Positions 1 through 8,818 of a stretch of DNA of 64,000 nucleotides are shown one piece after another; position 1 is the stretch's first letter, and each line of letters begins with the position of its first letter. The stretch covers positions 1-64,000 of the forward strand of contig NZ_JAHKPY010000001.1 of the NCBI RefSeq assembly GCF_018860745.1, in the 5' to 3' direction. The notes under the pieces are model-generated. The model was not told where the DNA came from. It made no database searches and saw only the letters and a list, made by a program, of their open reading frames with translations. Made by a program: the position numbers and the translations under genes. The DNA is from Zobellia uliginosa (GTDB lineage: Bacteria; Bacteroidota; Bacteroidia; Flavobacteriales; Flavobacteriaceae).

Positions 1-121
1 AAGTTTCCCTTCCCGAACCTTATTTACGCTGTCTCCACAATATGTCAAATGAACTTCTATTATTCCTTCCCGGTCTCCCGGTAACGCCTATCGAACATCT
101 TACTGTTTGCCTAAGCGGCTG

Positions 122-152
122 CAAATATACAACTGTTTTTCTAACCGGCAAC
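122..152 (-). promoter_or_regulatory. Leftward promoter, -7 box 122-129
   Basis: On the minus strand 122-129 reads TATATTTG, a perfect Bacteroidetes -7 box (TAnnTTTG), and a GTTG at 149-152 sits 19 bases upstream as a -33 element. It points left, out of the window. The following bases (CAGCCGC) resemble those after the second leftward promoter at 270-277. The target gene is not visible. Confidence 0.55.
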
Positions 153-269
153 TTTCTTTCGAAAAAAAACCAAATCTTTTTTCCCGCCGTGAAAAACAAT
201 ATCTTAAGGAACCTTTACTATTTCTTTACCCTGACCCAACAAACATATTCATGCCTGTTTTGCGGGCTG

Positions 270-302
270 CAAATGTAAGACCCTTTTTCGTTCCAATCAC
301 AA
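270..302 (-). promoter_or_regulatory. Second leftward promoter, -7 box 270-277
   Basis: The minus strand reads TACATTTG at 270-277, followed by CAGCCCGC, nearly the same initiation-region sequence as the promoter about 148 bases further left. TTG candidates for -33 lie at 294-296 and 300-302, neither with ideal spacing. Tandem promoters with a pyrimidine-rich leader are typical of stable-RNA operons, so an rRNA or tRNA operon may lie to the left; that is inference. No gene is seen in 1-600. Confidence 0.5.
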
Positions 303-587
303 TTTTTTAAAGGAAAATTTGAAAAAATACTCAATCCCTTAGTTTTCAGTAAATTATATTCGAATTAAAAATAAAGGGGTTTAAAATTAGATTTTTTTAT
401 TCATTCTTACAAACTTCAATCTACTTTTTGCTCTTAATATTTTATTAATTTTTAATTAACCCTTACTTATCACCGTTGAATAACCAACTCTTATGGATTT
501 AACTACCAAAAAAACTGTATCTACAGGTCTTGTACACAAACTTTATCATCGTACTTCATAAACTATAGATAAACTTAACCTTATATA

Positions 588-618
588 TTGTATGCCTAGT
601 AACTCTATACTATCTTTG
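588..618 (+). promoter_or_regulatory. thrS promoter
   Basis: TTG at 588-590 and TATCTTTG at 611-618 are separated by 20 bases and fit the Bacteroidetes primary sigma consensus. Transcription would start near 623-625, leaving only about 20 bases of leader before thrS. That leaves no room for a T-box or long attenuator. Confidence 0.75.
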
Positions 619-644
619 CACCCTTATAACAAAAAATGGGCTTG

Positions 645-2582
645 ATGAAAATTACATTACCAGACGGAAGTATTAGGGAGTATCCCAAAGGAACTACCCC
701 TATGGACATTGCAAAAAGCATAAGTGAAGGTTTTGCAAGAAACGTGATTTCTGCAAAATTTAACGATACAGTCATAGAAACCGTAACCCCCATTAATGAA
801 GACGGAGCGCTTGTTCTTTACACTTGGCAAGACAAGGAAGGCAAAAAAGCATTTTGGCATTCATCTTCGCATATTGTTGCACAAGCACTTGAAGAACTTT
901 ACCCCGGCATAAAATTAACGATTGGACCTGCTATTGACAATGGCTTTTATTATGATGTTGATTTTGGCGAGCACACACTTTCTGAGAAAGATTTCCCTTT
1001 AATAGAAAAAAAGGCCTTAGAAATTGCGCGCGGCAAGCATGACTTTAAAATGCGACCTATCTCAAAAGCTGAAGCCCTATCTCTGTATAGGAGCCAAGGG
1101 AATGAATTTAAGGTAGAACTCATAGAGAATCTTGAAGACGGCACCATTACCTTTTGTGATCATGATACTTTTACCGATTTATGCCGTGGTGGCCACATCC
1201 CTAATACCGGCATTGTAAAAGCAGTTAAAATATTAAACGTTGCTGGTGCTTATTGGCGTGGTGACGAAAATAAACCTCAGTTAACACGTGTGTACGGTAT
1301 TTCTTTTCCAAAACAGAAAGAGCTTACCGAATATCTTACTTTAATAGAAGAAGCTAAAAAACGTGATCATAGAAAACTTGGTAAAGAGCTAGAACTTTTC
1401 ACATTTTCTCAGAAAGTTGGACAAGGATTGCCGTTGTGGCTCCCCAAAGGTGCTGCGCTAAGAGAAAGATTAGAAAATTTTTTAAAAAAAGCTCAAAAAA
1501 AAGCAGGCTATGAAATGGTGGTTACACCTCATATTGGCCAGAAAGAGCTTTATGTAACTTCTGGTCATTACGCTAAATACGGAGAAGATAGTTTTCAACC
1601 CATAAAAACCCCTAAAATGGATGAGGAGTTTTTATTAAAACCGATGAACTGTCCGCACCACTGTGAGGTTTTTAATTTTAAACCTCATTCTTACAAAGAT
1701 CTACCAAAACGTTTTGCTGAATTTGGCACAGTTTATAGATACGAACAGAGTGGTGAACTACATGGTCTTACTAGAGTTCGTGGTTTTACTCAAGATGATG
1801 CTCACATTTTCTGTACGCCTGATCAGCTAGACGAAGAATTTAAAAATGTTATAGACCTATCTTTATATGTATTAGGTTCATTAGGGTTTGAAAACTTTAC
1901 AGCACAAGTATCCGTAAGAGACCTTGATACTCCTGACAAATACATTGGTAGCGTAGAAAACTGGGAAAAAGCAGAAAACGCGATTATCAATGCTGCCAAA
2001 GAAAAAGGATTGGATTTCGTAATAGAAAAGGGCGAAGCTGCATTTTATGGTCCCAAACTAGATTTCATGGTAAAAGATGCCTTGGGAAGACAGTGGCAAT
2101 TGGGTACCATTCAAGTAGATTACAACTTACCCGAACGTTTTGACCTTACTTACAAAGGCAGTGATAATGAGTTACATAGGCCAGTTATGATACATCGTGC
2201 TCCCTTTGGTAGTATGGAACGCTTCATTGCCCTCTTACTGGAACATACAGGAGGAAATTTCCCATTATGGCTCATCCCGGAACAAGCTATTGTATTGCCC
2301 GTTAGCGAGAAACATGAAAAATATGCGGAAAAAGTTTTAAAATCCTTAGAAAATGACGAAATTCGCGCCCTTGTTGATGATAGGAATGAGACAGTAGGCA
2401 AGAAAATACGTGAAGCTGAAATGAATAAAATTCCTTTTATGCTGATTGTTGGGGAAAACGAAGAAGCGTCAAACACTATTTCTGTTCGCAGACATGGCGG
2501 TGAAGATTTAGGCTCTATTTCCCTTGAACAGTTTTCAGACTTGGTAACTAAAGAAATAAATAGTACCTTAAAGTCGTTTTAA
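645..2582 (+). CDS. thrS: Threonine--tRNA ligase
   Basis: Charges tRNA-Thr with threonine in the cytoplasm. The 645-aa product has the full family layout: an N-terminal TGS domain starting KITLPDGS, the editing/SAD domain with the HSSSH and CRGGH metal-site motifs, a class II catalytic core with the zinc-site motif [10 protein letters not shown], and the C-terminal anticodon-binding domain ([12 protein letters not shown] onward). An in-frame ATG at 636 would add MGL; 645 is preferred because family members normally begin one or two residues before KITLPDG and because the transcription start is predicted at about 624. First gene of the thrS-infC-rpmI-rplT operon. Confidence 0.97.
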   Translation: MKITLPDGSIREYPKGTTPMDIAKSISEGFARNVISAKFNDTVIETVTPINEDGALVLYTWQDKEGKKAFWHSSSHIVAQALEELYPGIKLTIGPAIDNGFYYDVDFGEHTLSEKDFPLIEKKALEIARGKHDFKMRPISKAEALSLYRSQGNEFKVELIENLEDGTITFCDHDTFTDLCRGGHIPNTGIVKAVKILNVAGAYWRGDENKPQLTRVYGISFPKQKELTEYLTLIEEAKKRDHRKLGKELELFTFSQKVGQGLPLWLPKGAALRERLENFLKKAQKKAGYEMVVTPHIGQKELYVTSGHYAKYGEDSFQPIKTPKMDEEFLLKPMNCPHHCEVFNFKPHSYKDLPKRFAEFGTVYRYEQSGELHGLTRVRGFTQDDAHIFCTPDQLDEEFKNVIDLSLYVLGSLGFENFTAQVSVRDLDTPDKYIGSVENWEKAENAIINAAKEKGLDFVIEKGEAAFYGPKLDFMVKDALGRQWQLGTIQVDYNLPERFDLTYKGSDNELHRPVMIHRAPFGSMERFIALLLEHTGGNFPLWLIPEQAIVLPVSEKHEKYAEKVLKSLENDEIRALVDDRNETVGKKIREAEMNKIPFMLIVGENEEASNTISVRRHGGEDLGSISLEQFSDLVTKEINSTLKSF

Positions 2583-2612
2583 AAATTTAAGTTTAATTAA
2601 AAAGAATTAGTC

Positions 2613-3167
2613 ATAGCAATACGAAAAAGATTTAGGCCCCAACCTAGGAGGGAAAATAAAAACCCTCACAAAATCAATGAAAAAATACTAGCACCTAAAG
2701 TAAGGTTGGTAGGTGACAACGTTGAAGTAGGTGTATACCCTATAAGGGTAGCTCTAGATAAATCGGAAGAAATGGGTTTGGACTTGGTAGAAATATCTCC
2801 AAACGCAGAACCTCCGGTATGTAAGATTATAGATTACAAGAAGTTTCTTTATGAACAAAAGAAGCGTGAAAAAATCATGAAGGCCAAGGCCACAAAGGTT
2901 ATCGTAAAAGAGATCCGTTTTGGTCCTAACACGGACGATCATGATTATGATTTTAAGAAAAAACACGCGGAAAAGTTCCTGCAGGACGGTGCCAAATTAA
3001 AAGCATACGTTTTCTTTAAAGGACGTTCTATAGTTTATAAAGATAAAGGTGAAATTTTACTTTTAAAACTTGCCCAAGATTTGGAAGAGTTAGGTAAAGT
3101 AGAGCAATTGCCAAGATTAGAAGGTAAGCGAATGACCATGTTCATTGCCCCTAAAACCAAAAAATAA
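2613..3167 (+). CDS. infC: Translation initiation factor IF-3 (non-AUG start)
   Basis: IF-3 binds the 30S subunit and monitors start-codon selection. The product has the IF3-N domain ([31 protein letters not shown]) and the IF3-C domain ([18 protein letters not shown]). The first ATG/GTG/TTG-type start in frame is the TTG at 2706, inside the conserved N-domain, so it is too late. The frame is open back to the TAA at 2598. The upstream residues ([13 protein letters not shown], then INEKI) match the expected flavobacterial N-terminus, which makes the ATA at 2613 (ATA-GCA-ATA-CGA) the best start and gives 184 aa, the normal IF-3 length. A rare start codon on infC is the known autoregulation device in E. 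coli (AUU). Start codon identity is inference. Confidence 0.93.
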   Translation: MAIRKRFRPQPRRENKNPHKINEKILAPKVRLVGDNVEVGVYPIRVALDKSEEMGLDLVEISPNAEPPVCKIIDYKKFLYEQKKREKIMKAKATKVIVKEIRFGPNTDDHDYDFKKKHAEKFLQDGAKLKAYVFFKGRSIVYKDKGEILLLKLAQDLEELGKVEQLPRLEGKRMTMFIAPKTKK

Positions 3168-3272
3168 AAGCAGTTTAGTTTTATACTTAATTGTGATATA
3201 AAATACTGAAACCTGTTCGCTCTTAGCGGACAGGTTCAGCATAAATAAGTGAGATTCATATAAATAGGAAAA

Positions 3273-3470
3273 ATGCCTAAACAAAAAACAAAATCTAGTG
3301 CCAAGAAGCGTTTTAAGCTTACCGGTACTGGTAAAATTAAAAGAAAGCACGCTTTTAAGAGTCACATCTTGACTAAAAAATCGAAAAAGCGTAAGCTTAA
3401 GTTAACGCATGATGGATTAGTTCATCAAGCAGATGTTAACAGTATTAAAGAACAATTACGTTTAAAGTAA
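3273..3470 (+). CDS. rpmI: 50S ribosomal protein L35
   Basis: Small basic protein of the large ribosomal subunit, 65 aa, the usual length. Begins [15 protein letters not shown] and contains the typical [14 protein letters not shown] segment. Sits between infC (about 105 bases upstream) and rplT, the classical order. The 105-base gap before it contains GCTCTTAGCGGACAGG-type sequence but no clear attenuator. Confidence 0.98.
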   Translation: MPKQKTKSSAKKRFKLTGTGKIKRKHAFKSHILTKKSKKRKLKLTHDGLVHQADVNSIKEQLRLK

Positions 3471-3559
3471 TATTCTTTACGGTAAAAAAGTATTAACCAT
3501 GGAGTTAGGCTTAGAAAGTGTGTAAATTAAAGCACCGCCTACTACAAAAATTTAAAATT

Positions 3560-3904
3560 ATGCCAAGATCAGTAAATGCAGTTGCTTCCAGAGCCAGAAG
3601 AAAAAAGGTGATGAAGCAAGCCAAAGGTTATTTTGGAAGACGTAAAAACGTTTGGACAGTAGCCAAAAATGCGGTAGAGAAAGCAATGTTATACGCTTAC
3701 CGCGATAGAAGAAACAAAAAGAGAACTTTTCGTGCCTTGTGGATTACCCGTATTAATGCAGGTGCCCGTTTACACGGAATGTCTTATTCTCAGTTTATGG
3801 GGAAATTAAAAGCTAATGAAATTGAATTGAATAGAAAAGTTCTTGCAGATTTAGCGATGAATCATCCAGAAGCTTTTAAAGCAATCGTAGACCAGGTTAA
3901 ATAA
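3560..3904 (+). CDS. rplT: 50S ribosomal protein L20
   Basis: L20 binds 23S rRNA early in 50S assembly and often represses its own operon. The 114-aa product starts [17 protein letters not shown], the standard L20 N-terminus, so the ATG at 3560 is the start. An in-frame GTG at 3518 would add 14 non-conserved residues and is rejected. Last gene of the translation operon, followed directly by a strong terminator. Confidence 0.98.
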   Translation: MPRSVNAVASRARRKKVMKQAKGYFGRRKNVWTVAKNAVEKAMLYAYRDRRNKKRTFRALWITRINAGARLHGMSYSQFMGKLKANEIELNRKVLADLAMNHPEAFKAIVDQVK

Positions 3905-3926
3905 ATTAAAAATACATCTCACTTAG

Positions 3927-3960
3927 AAAAAGCCCAGTACATTTGTACTGGGCTTTTTTA
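3927..3960. terminator. Bidirectional terminator after rplT
   Basis: Stem GCCCAGTAC (3932-3940), loop ATTT, stem GTACTGGGC (3945-3953), with A-run before and T-run after. It ends the rplT operon on the plus strand; its left A-run gives a T-run for transcripts of the convergent yjbQ gene, whose stop codon overlaps the end of the element. Confidence 0.9.
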
Positions 3961-4380
3961 TTTGCCAAAGGCTGTAACAACCAAGTTTCTTCCTGATGCA
4001 TGATTTCTATGCTCACAAAGATAAATTCCTTGCCAAACTCCAAGATTCAATCTACCGTTAGTAACAGGAATTTGCACGGACGCTCCCATTAAAGATGCCT
4101 TAATATGCGCTGGCATATCATCCGATCCTTCATAGGTATGAGTATAATAGGGTGCATTTTCGGGAACCATTTTATTCATATGACTTTCAAAATCTACCCG
4201 CACAGTTGGATCTGCATTCTCATTTATAGTTAAACTAGCTGATGTGTGTTTTATAAAAACCTGACACATGCCCACCTTAATTCTTTTGAGCTCTGGAAAT
4301 GAGCTTAAGATATCTTCTGTCACCAGATGAAAACCTCGCCTATATGCTTTTAGTTGTATTTCTTTTTGAAAAAATTTCAT
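3958..4380 (-). CDS. YjbQ/UPF0047 family protein (thiamine phosphate synthase-like)
   Basis: 140-aa member of the YjbQ family, small trimeric proteins for which a weak thiamine-phosphate synthase activity has been reported. Family signatures visible are VFIKHTSASLTINENADP in the middle, the metal-site YTHTYEGSDDMPAHIKAS, and GVWQGIYLCEHRN near the C-terminus. Full length for the family. Convergent with rplT and divergent from the Cof phosphatase gene. The physiological role is not settled. Confidence 0.88.
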   Translation of the reverse strand: MKFFQKEIQLKAYRRGFHLVTEDILSSFPELKRIKVGMCQVFIKHTSASLTINENADPTVRVDFESHMNKMVPENAPYYTHTYEGSDDMPAHIKASLMGASVQIPVTNGRLNLGVWQGIYLCEHRNHASGRNLVVTAFGK

Positions 4381-4445
4381 ATGTGTTTTATATCAAATAA
4401 ATGTAAAACTTTCTGAATACGAACCCTAATTAAATTATGAACAGA

Positions 4446-4453
4446 TACCTTTG
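4446..4453 (+). promoter_or_regulatory. -7 box of the Cof phosphatase gene
   Basis: TACCTTTG matches TAnnTTTG and lies 20 bases upstream of the ATG at 4473. No convincing -33 TTG at the right distance was found. Confidence 0.55.
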
Positions 4454-4472
4454 CAGCTTCTAAAATATACGC

Positions 4473-5282
4473 ATGGATTTATCTAAAGTAAAAATGGTCG
4501 TCACGGATATGGACGGGACCTTATTGAACTCTAATCATGAAGTGAGCGCTCGCTTTTTTGAACTGTTCGAAAAAATGAAACAGCAAGGTATTATTTTCGT
4601 TGCTGCTAGCGGAAGACAGTATCATAGTATTGTAGATAAATTGTTGCCTATTAAAAATGATATTATTGTTATTGCTGAAAATGGTGGTTTTGCCGTACAA
4701 AATGAAACCGAACTATTAGCTACTCCCCTGCCTAACGATTCTAAAAATGTGGTTCTAGATGTTTTGGATTCTATTGAGAACATTCATCCTGTTCTCTGCG
4801 GAAAGCACAGTGCTTACATAAAAAGTGATTCAAAAGAGTTTGAAGCTAAACTTCGCGAGTATTATACGGACTACAAGGTTGTTGATGACTTAAAGGATTT
4901 TGATGGCGAAATACTTAAAATTGCTATATATCATTTTGAAAGCTCCGAGAAATACATTTATCCATCTGTAGCCCACTTAGAGAAAACCTTAAAGGTTAAA
5001 GTATCTGGTGAAAACTGGGTAGACATTTCTAGTCCCAATGCGCATAAGGGCTATGCGCTACAAAAAGTACAAGAACGCTTTAATGTAACTCCTTCTGAAA
5101 CTATGGTATTTGGAGATTACAACAATGACCTTGAAATGCTGGCTTTAGCAGATTTTAGTTTTGCCATGGAAAATGCACATCCTAACGTAAAAAAAGTGGC
5201 TAATTATCTTACGGACAGTAACGATAATTATGGTGTGGAAAATATCTTACAATCAATGCTCACCTCAAAAGATACTATTTAA
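4473..5282 (+). CDS. Cof-type HAD-superfamily phosphatase
   Basis: Cytoplasmic haloacid-dehalogenase hydrolase of the Cof/YbiV type, 269 aa, expected to dephosphorylate sugar phosphates or other small phosphometabolites. Motif I is VTDMDGTLLNS (nucleophile and acid Asp at residues 11 and 13), motif II is AASGR, and motif III/IV is VFGDYNNDLEML. The segment between is the C2 cap that sets substrate choice. Lys in the HKGYALQ segment is the usual motif III residue. It has its own promoter and overlaps the convergent AraC-type gene by four bases. Substrate cannot be told from sequence. Confidence 0.93.
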   Translation: MDLSKVKMVVTDMDGTLLNSNHEVSARFFELFEKMKQQGIIFVAASGRQYHSIVDKLLPIKNDIIVIAENGGFAVQNETELLATPLPNDSKNVVLDVLDSIENIHPVLCGKHSAYIKSDSKEFEAKLREYYTDYKVVDDLKDFDGEILKIAIYHFESSEKYIYPSVAHLEKTLKVKVSGENWVDISSPNAHKGYALQKVQERFNVTPSETMVFGDYNNDLEMLALADFSFAMENAHPNVKKVANYLTDSNDNYGVENILQSMLTSKDTI

Positions 5283-6259
5283 AACGAGCTGTCTAGCAAC
5301 ATGCTTGGCAAGTATCCCATTGATTTTTTAAATGCCACCGTAAAATGTTGAGGATTGGAATACCCAACTTCATACGATGCTTGAGCAATTGTAAAATTTT
5401 GCTCTAGAATTAGAGCTTTTGCCTTCTCCATACGTAGCTCGGTAATATATTTAAATATGGTAGTTTGATGCACTTTCTTAAAGCAACTTTTTAGTTTGGT
5501 TGTATTAAAACCTGCTACTTTGGATAGCTCTTTAATTGTAAGTTTTAATTTTAGGTTCTGTTTTATATACAATACTACTTTTTCAATAGCTTCGTAATCA
5601 ACAGCTGGTAATTGTATCTTCTTTTCATCTACACACTTTTCTTTTCTTAAAAACGCTTCTATTACCAAGCAGCGCATTTGAGATTCAATATAATTCGTTT
5701 TAGCATTTCCTGTGAACGGACAGTTCAAAATTTCAAGAAGTAACACCCTTAACCTTTTAGGAATTGGTTGCCCCTTATCCCATAGACTTTTAGGATATTT
5801 CCCAGAAGAACTTAAAAAATTCTTGAAAGCATTGTATTCTGTTCCTAATAAATCTTCCAGGAACTCCTTAGTAAAAAATATTTCTACCGAAATATAGTTT
5901 AAGCCGTCAAACTTCTGTTTCCCGAAAATGCTGGGCCATTGAATAATATTGTAAAAACCAGAATTTATATTCACTTTGGCTTTCTTCTCTAGACTAGTAA
6001 ATTCATAGTTTCCTTCCAACAAGAAATGTATACCGAAACAAGAACAAGAACTTTCATATTGCACGTCAGAAAAATTACCGAAACTCAAGTTCCGCAATAA
6101 GACTGTTGCCCCATCTACCCGAAGTTCATGTTTACTTCCGTTAACACTCTTTCCTATCTTAAAAACTTCAGTCTTAAGCGCATTTTCATGTTTTAATTCT
6201 ATTGAATCAACATCATTGTTTACACAATACTCCTTGGATGGAAAAAGACCTATTCTCAT
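5279..6259 (-). CDS. AraC-family regulator (PchR-like) of the iron uptake operon
   Basis: 326-aa transcription factor with a C-terminal double helix-turn-helix AraC domain (about residues 225-322; motifs KELSKVAGFNTTKLKSCFK and IAQASYEVGYSNPQHF) and an N-terminal ligand-sensing region of about 200 residues. The overall layout, and position divergent to a TonB receptor/ferric reductase operon, resemble PchR-type siderophore-responsive activators. Its own -7 box (minus strand 6327-6334) abuts that of the uptake operon, so both units probably share one control region. The ligand is unknown; ferric siderophore is inference. Confidence 0.88.
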   Translation of the reverse strand: MRIGLFPSKEYCVNNDVDSIELKHENALKTEVFKIGKSVNGSKHELRVDGATVLLRNLSFGNFSDVQYESSCSCFGIHFLLEGNYEFTSLEKKAKVNINSGFYNIIQWPSIFGKQKFDGLNYISVEIFFTKEFLEDLLGTEYNAFKNFLSSSGKYPKSLWDKGQPIPKRLRVLLLEILNCPFTGNAKTNYIESQMRCLVIEAFLRKEKCVDEKKIQLPAVDYEAIEKVVLYIKQNLKLKLTIKELSKVAGFNTTKLKSCFKKVHQTTIFKYITELRMEKAKALILEQNFTIAQASYEVGYSNPQHFTVAFKKSMGYLPSMLLDSSF

Positions 6260-6318
6260 TTATTCCTAATTCGTAACTAAAACTTCCTTTCGCGTTATTC
6301 CTATCTCAAAACCTAGAT

Positions 6319-6334
6319 TAGTTTTGCAAATATA
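6319..6334. promoter_or_regulatory. Back-to-back -7 boxes of the AraC gene and the iron operon
   Basis: TAGTTTTG at 6319-6326 is a plus-strand -7 box for the TonB receptor operon. Directly adjoining it, 6327-6334 reads TATATTTG on the minus strand, a -7 box for the AraC-type gene. The two promoters therefore overlap and cannot easily be used at the same time. Confidence 0.65.
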
Positions 6335-6337
6335 TTT

Positions 6338-6350
6338 ATTTAGACTAAAT
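6338..6350. promoter_or_regulatory. Palindromic operator ATTTAG-A-CTAAAT
   Basis: A perfect 6+1+6 inverted repeat just downstream of the predicted plus-strand start site (about 6332) and inside the -10 to -33 spacer of the minus promoter. That is a classical repressor position, and an iron-responsive DtxR- or Fur-type repressor is the natural candidate given the operon. Which regulator binds is inference. Confidence 0.55.
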
Positions 6351-6383
6351 CTTAATAGAGATAATATTTTTTTTTGAAATTAT

Positions 6384-8798
6384 ATGAAGAACTTATTTAC
6401 GGCTTTCTTTTTCTTAGCAATCTTATCCGTGCATGGACAAGAAACTTTGGGCTTTATATCTGGTGTAGTGAGTGATGTCTCTGGAAAGCCTTTGCCTTTT
6501 ACTAGCGTTATATTGGAGGGACTAAAACTTGGTGTTCTAACAGATGACAATGGCGCGTACCGTATTGACAAGGTTCCTTTTGGCAAACATAAAATTGTTG
6601 CCTCTTTTATTGGCTATGGTACGCGCAAGAATGAAATTGAGGTAAATGAAACTACCGTAAACATCAAAATCAATTTTATCCTAGAAGAAAATGTAGAGAA
6701 ACTAAACGAGGTTACGATAAATGGCAAGAGCAAAGAAACAGAACTTGAAACCAAAGGTTTTGCTGTAAATGCCATAAACACACAAGAAGCCAGCCTTAGA
6801 AGTATTCAAACCAACGATTTATTGAACACTACAGTTGGGGTTAAAATACGTCAAAATGGAGGTTTAGGATCTAATGTCCAATATAGTCTTAATGGTTTAT
6901 CAGGTAGGTCCGTAAGTATATTTATAGATGGTATACCCATTTCTATTTATGGATCCTCTTTTAGCCTAAATAGCATTCCTCCATCCATGATTAAGAATAT
7001 TGAAGTGTACAAAGGAGTGGTGCCAGGGCATTTATCTAGCGACGCTATAGGCGGAGCCATTAATATTGTACTACATAAAGGAGCCAAAAATAACTTGAAT
7101 GCTTCCGTTTCATATGGTTCTTTTAACACCTTACAGACCAATTTAAACGGAGCATATAGATTTGACAAATCCGGATTTACCGTCAAAGCATCCGCTTTTC
7201 ATAACTACTCGGATAACGACTATAAAATCTCAGGGAGAACCATTGTAGATATTGCTCCCAATGGAGTAGAAACCCCCATCGTTGCTAGAAGGTTTCATGA
7301 TGCTTACCGTTCTACAGGAGGTATGGCGCAAATAGGATACACCAATGTTATCTGGGCCGATCAGTTCTTAATAGGGGTTACGGCTTCTGATGAATATAAT
7401 GAAGTACAACATGGTACTTTCGTAACTAAACTTCCCTATAAAGGACGCTTTTTAGAATCTGACGCCATATTGGGAAATCTAACGTATCAAAAGAAAGATA
7501 TTTTTGTTAAAGGTCTTGATCTTAATGTCACCGGTGTATATGGTAAGCGTAATCGCATCATAAATGACACTGTTCCCGAAGCTTATAGTTGGACGGGAGA
7601 AAGAAGAGTTGGTTTTGATGGTGAGTACCTTGATTACATATGGAGTTCCCAAAATGAAAATGGACCAACACTGGCCAAAATAGTCAGAAATGTATCTTCT
7701 GTCCGTTCAGGTCTATCATACGGCATTAATGACAACCATAAAGTCTTGCTGAACCATGTATATAGTGGTGTTGACCGAGAAGATAGTGATGCAATGATAT
7801 CGCTACTAGAAAACACTTTTCAACAAACAAGTGATTTATATAAGCATATTACTTCTTTAAGTTATGAGGTTAATGCCTTTGAAGAAAAACTAAACCTAAA
7901 TGCTTTTGGAAAATATTATCAACAAAAAGTTAAGAATACCCAACCTGAATTTAATGAAGACAATACCGAAGTCATAGATGAAGTTTATGATAGTAACGTA
8001 GATTATACCGGGTATGGCTTTGCTGCCTCGTACATCATTATTCCTACCATTACCTTATTAACATCTGCCGAAAAAGCCATTCGCTTACCAAGTGAAAACG
8101 AAGTTTTTGGAGATGCGGGAGACAATTTGCTCCCTAACTTAACCATTAAACCAGAAACAAGCAACAATTTAAATTTAGGTTTTAGACTTGGGAAGTTCAA
8201 TATAAACAAGCATGGCCTTACACTCGCTGCCAACTTTTTTTTCCGAAATATTGAAAACAGAATTGGGTTGCCTGCCAATGCCGATGCACTAAGAGACAGT
8301 GATGAGTTTATTCAGTATACCAATTTAGAAAATACAGCCGAATCCAAAGGTATTGAAGCAGAATTCAATTATACCTACCATAACAACCTGGGGTTTAATG
8401 TCAATATAACCCATATGAGCTTGACCACGGTTAATTCAGGTATTAAAACCGACGTTCCTAACGTACCCCTATCGACCATGAACGCTGGTCTGCGGTATAC
8501 CATTAAAGATTTAATCCAATCAAAATCAGTAATCAATCTTTTTTATAACGCTTACTACACAGATGAATTTGCATTCAAGTTTGCTGCAGGAACCAATACT
8601 ACAGGAGAGGATGAATTTCTAATTCCACAACAGTTTGCTCACGACTTTGGCCTAAGCTATACTTTCCCAAAAAAGGATTTTGTATTGAGTCTTGATGTTA
8701 AAAATATTTTTGATCAAGACATCTATGACAATTTATCGGTTCAAAAACCAGGAAGAGGCTTTTATTTTAAACTCAATTATACAATCAATAATTTTTAA
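6384..8798 (+). CDS. TonB-dependent outer membrane receptor (XusA-like)
   Basis: Outer membrane active transporter of 804 aa, probably for a ferric siderophore. A signal peptide ends near residue 19 (LSVHGQ). It is followed by a CarboxypepD_reg-like beta-sandwich (about 22-105, GVVSDVSGKPLPFTSV), a plug domain (about 115-230, with SIFIDGIPI and AIGGAINIV) and a C-terminal 22-strand barrel ending in Phe (YTINNF). First gene of an operon encoding a DUF4374 lipoprotein, an ankyrin protein, a DUF2271 protein and a PepSY ferric reductase, which argues for iron rather than glycan uptake; no SusD partner is present. Probably iron-regulated through the operator at 6338-6350. Confidence 0.93.
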   Translation: MKNLFTAFFFLAILSVHGQETLGFISGVVSDVSGKPLPFTSVILEGLKLGVLTDDNGAYRIDKVPFGKHKIVASFIGYGTRKNEIEVNETTVNIKINFILEENVEKLNEVTINGKSKETELETKGFAVNAINTQEASLRSIQTNDLLNTTVGVKIRQNGGLGSNVQYSLNGLSGRSVSIFIDGIPISIYGSSFSLNSIPPSMIKNIEVYKGVVPGHLSSDAIGGAINIVLHKGAKNNLNASVSYGSFNTLQTNLNGAYRFDKSGFTVKASAFHNYSDNDYKISGRTIVDIAPNGVETPIVARRFHDAYRSTGGMAQIGYTNVIWADQFLIGVTASDEYNEVQHGTFVTKLPYKGRFLESDAILGNLTYQKKDIFVKGLDLNVTGVYGKRNRIINDTVPEAYSWTGERRVGFDGEYLDYIWSSQNENGPTLAKIVRNVSSVRSGLSYGINDNHKVLLNHVYSGVDREDSDAMISLLENTFQQTSDLYKHITSLSYEVNAFEEKLNLNAFGKYYQQKVKNTQPEFNEDNTEVIDEVYDSNVDYTGYGFAASYIIIPTITLLTSAEKAIRLPSENEVFGDAGDNLLPNLTIKPETSNNLNLGFRLGKFNINKHGLTLAANFFFRNIENRIGLPANADALRDSDEFIQYTNLENTAESKGIEAEFNYTYHNNLGFNVNITHMSLTTVNSGIKTDVPNVPLSTMNAGLRYTIKDLIQSKSVINLFYNAYYTDEFAFKFAAGTNTTGEDEFLIPQQFAHDFGLSYTFPKKDFVLSLDVKNIFDQDIYDNLSVQKPGRGFYFKLNYTINNF

Positions 8799-8818
8799 AT
8801 ATCTAAATAGAATCTATT

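Noticed and set aside
42-310. Two overlapping rightward open frames of 67-78 codons
   Set aside because: They run against two clear leftward promoters and show no protein-like conservation or family motif.
560-640. T-box or long attenuator before thrS
   Set aside because: The promoter lies about 25 bases from the start codon, so there is no leader long enough.
2706-3167. infC starting at TTG 2706
   Set aside because: This cuts off the conserved IF-3 N-terminus; the open frame upstream encodes the expected residues.
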